From: Bacteroidota bacterium
Lineage (GTDB): Bacteria; Bacteroidota; Bacteroidia; Bacteroidales; VadinHA17
Length of the DNA stretch: 14,067 nucleotides
Assembly (NCBI GenBank): GCA_021816545.1
Contig: JAKAXP010000035.1
Coordinates: 1 to 14,067, forward strand
Direction: 5' to 3'
Below, piece after piece: positions 13,811-14,067 of this stretch (its first letter is position 1; each line of letters opens with the position of its first letter). Under the pieces are notes generated by a model, which ran no database searches, was not told where the DNA came from, and worked only from the letters and a program-made list of their open reading frames with translations. The position numbers and the translations under genes were made by a program.

Positions 13811-14067
13811 ATGAAAAGAATGACTGTCATACTTGCTGCAGCACTCGTATTGGTGGCTGCAGGTTGCTCGGTCTTCACGGGCAAGACCGCTGGTGATACC
13901 ATTGTGATGCCTTTGGGCGACAAGGTCACTGTGACTGACGGAAGCCTCGTGTATGCGTTACCGATGACTGTCTTTGAAATAAGCATAACCGCTGAAAAGC
14001 GGATCGAGGTTCCGGGACCATATGCAGCATATGCTGCGGAAATGATCGGCCTTGACAGGGTAATAAC
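13811..14067 (+). CDS. DUF4831 family lipoprotein, N-terminal part (3' truncated by window edge)
   Basis: The frame is open from the ATG at 13811 to the end of the window (85 complete codons). It starts MKRMTVILAAALVLVAAGCS, a lipoprotein-type signal with Cys19 as the probable lipidated residue, although Ala rather than Leu stands at -3. The segment GSLVYALPMTVFEISITAEK, followed by PGPYAAYAAEMIGL, is the conserved start of DUF4831, a Bacteroidota envelope family with no known reaction. It begins 7 bp after the NAD(P)HX repair gene, so it is probably in its transcript, although the two jobs have no obvious link. The C-terminal part is not visible. Confidence 0.8.
   Translation, partial: MKRMTVILAAALVLVAAGCSVFTGKTAGDTIVMPLGDKVTVTDGSLVYALPMTVFEISITAEKRIEVPGPYAAYAAEMIGLDRVI

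Overview
The window looks like a housekeeping and envelope region of a Bacteroidota chromosome, most likely an environmental member of the Bacteroidales or a related order. Four things point there: a TonB whose N-terminus carries the NKEYGAYxxRxxY motif, a DUF4831 lipoprotein, a DUF6599 protein, and exact matches to the Bacteroidota promoter element TAnnTTTG upstream of several genes. I saw no tRNA, rRNA, CRISPR array, insertion sequence or integrase. Coding density is high, the longest gap between genes is about 174 bp, and most ribosome-binding sites are weak or absent.

Layout. At the left edge is the 3' end of a SpoIIE-type PP2C phosphatase gene (+, 1-651). It converges with a Schlafen/AlbA_2-domain regulator-like gene (-, 656-1303), leaving only 4 bp between the stops. 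A divergent pair of + genes follows: a Tat-exported aldo/keto reductase with two [4Fe-4S] sites (1467-2651) and a secreted DUF6599 protein (2664-3506). A hairpin at 3526-3558 can terminate transcription from both sides.

The centre is a 6.2-kb minus-strand block, read right to left: a PstS-like lipoprotein (9811-8852), a large secreted TPR protein with a C-terminal CarboxypepD_reg-like domain (8836-6644), ExbB (6528-5713), two different ExbD proteins (5667-5029 and 5027-4368) and TonB (4354-3578). The last four form a complete Ton motor that couples the proton gradient of the inner membrane to outer-membrane receptors. The first two are periplasmic or lipid-anchored and have no Pst permease or ATPase genes beside them, so they look like accessory parts of the Ton system rather than a phosphate ABC transporter. 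A well-formed promoter precedes exbB, so the motor can probably also be transcribed without the two accessory genes.

To the right are a 76-aa two-helix membrane protein (-), a POT-family peptide/proton symporter (-) with its own strong terminator, and a divergent + unit of a fused NAD(P)HX epimerase/dehydratase (12274-13803) and the start of a DUF4831 lipoprotein (13811 to the window edge).

Most of the window is recognisable. The part most worth following up is the Ton block with its orphan PstS-like lipoprotein and TPR partner. Next are the altered proton-coupling motif of the POT transporter and the Tat-exported iron-sulfur aldo/keto reductase with its secreted neighbour.
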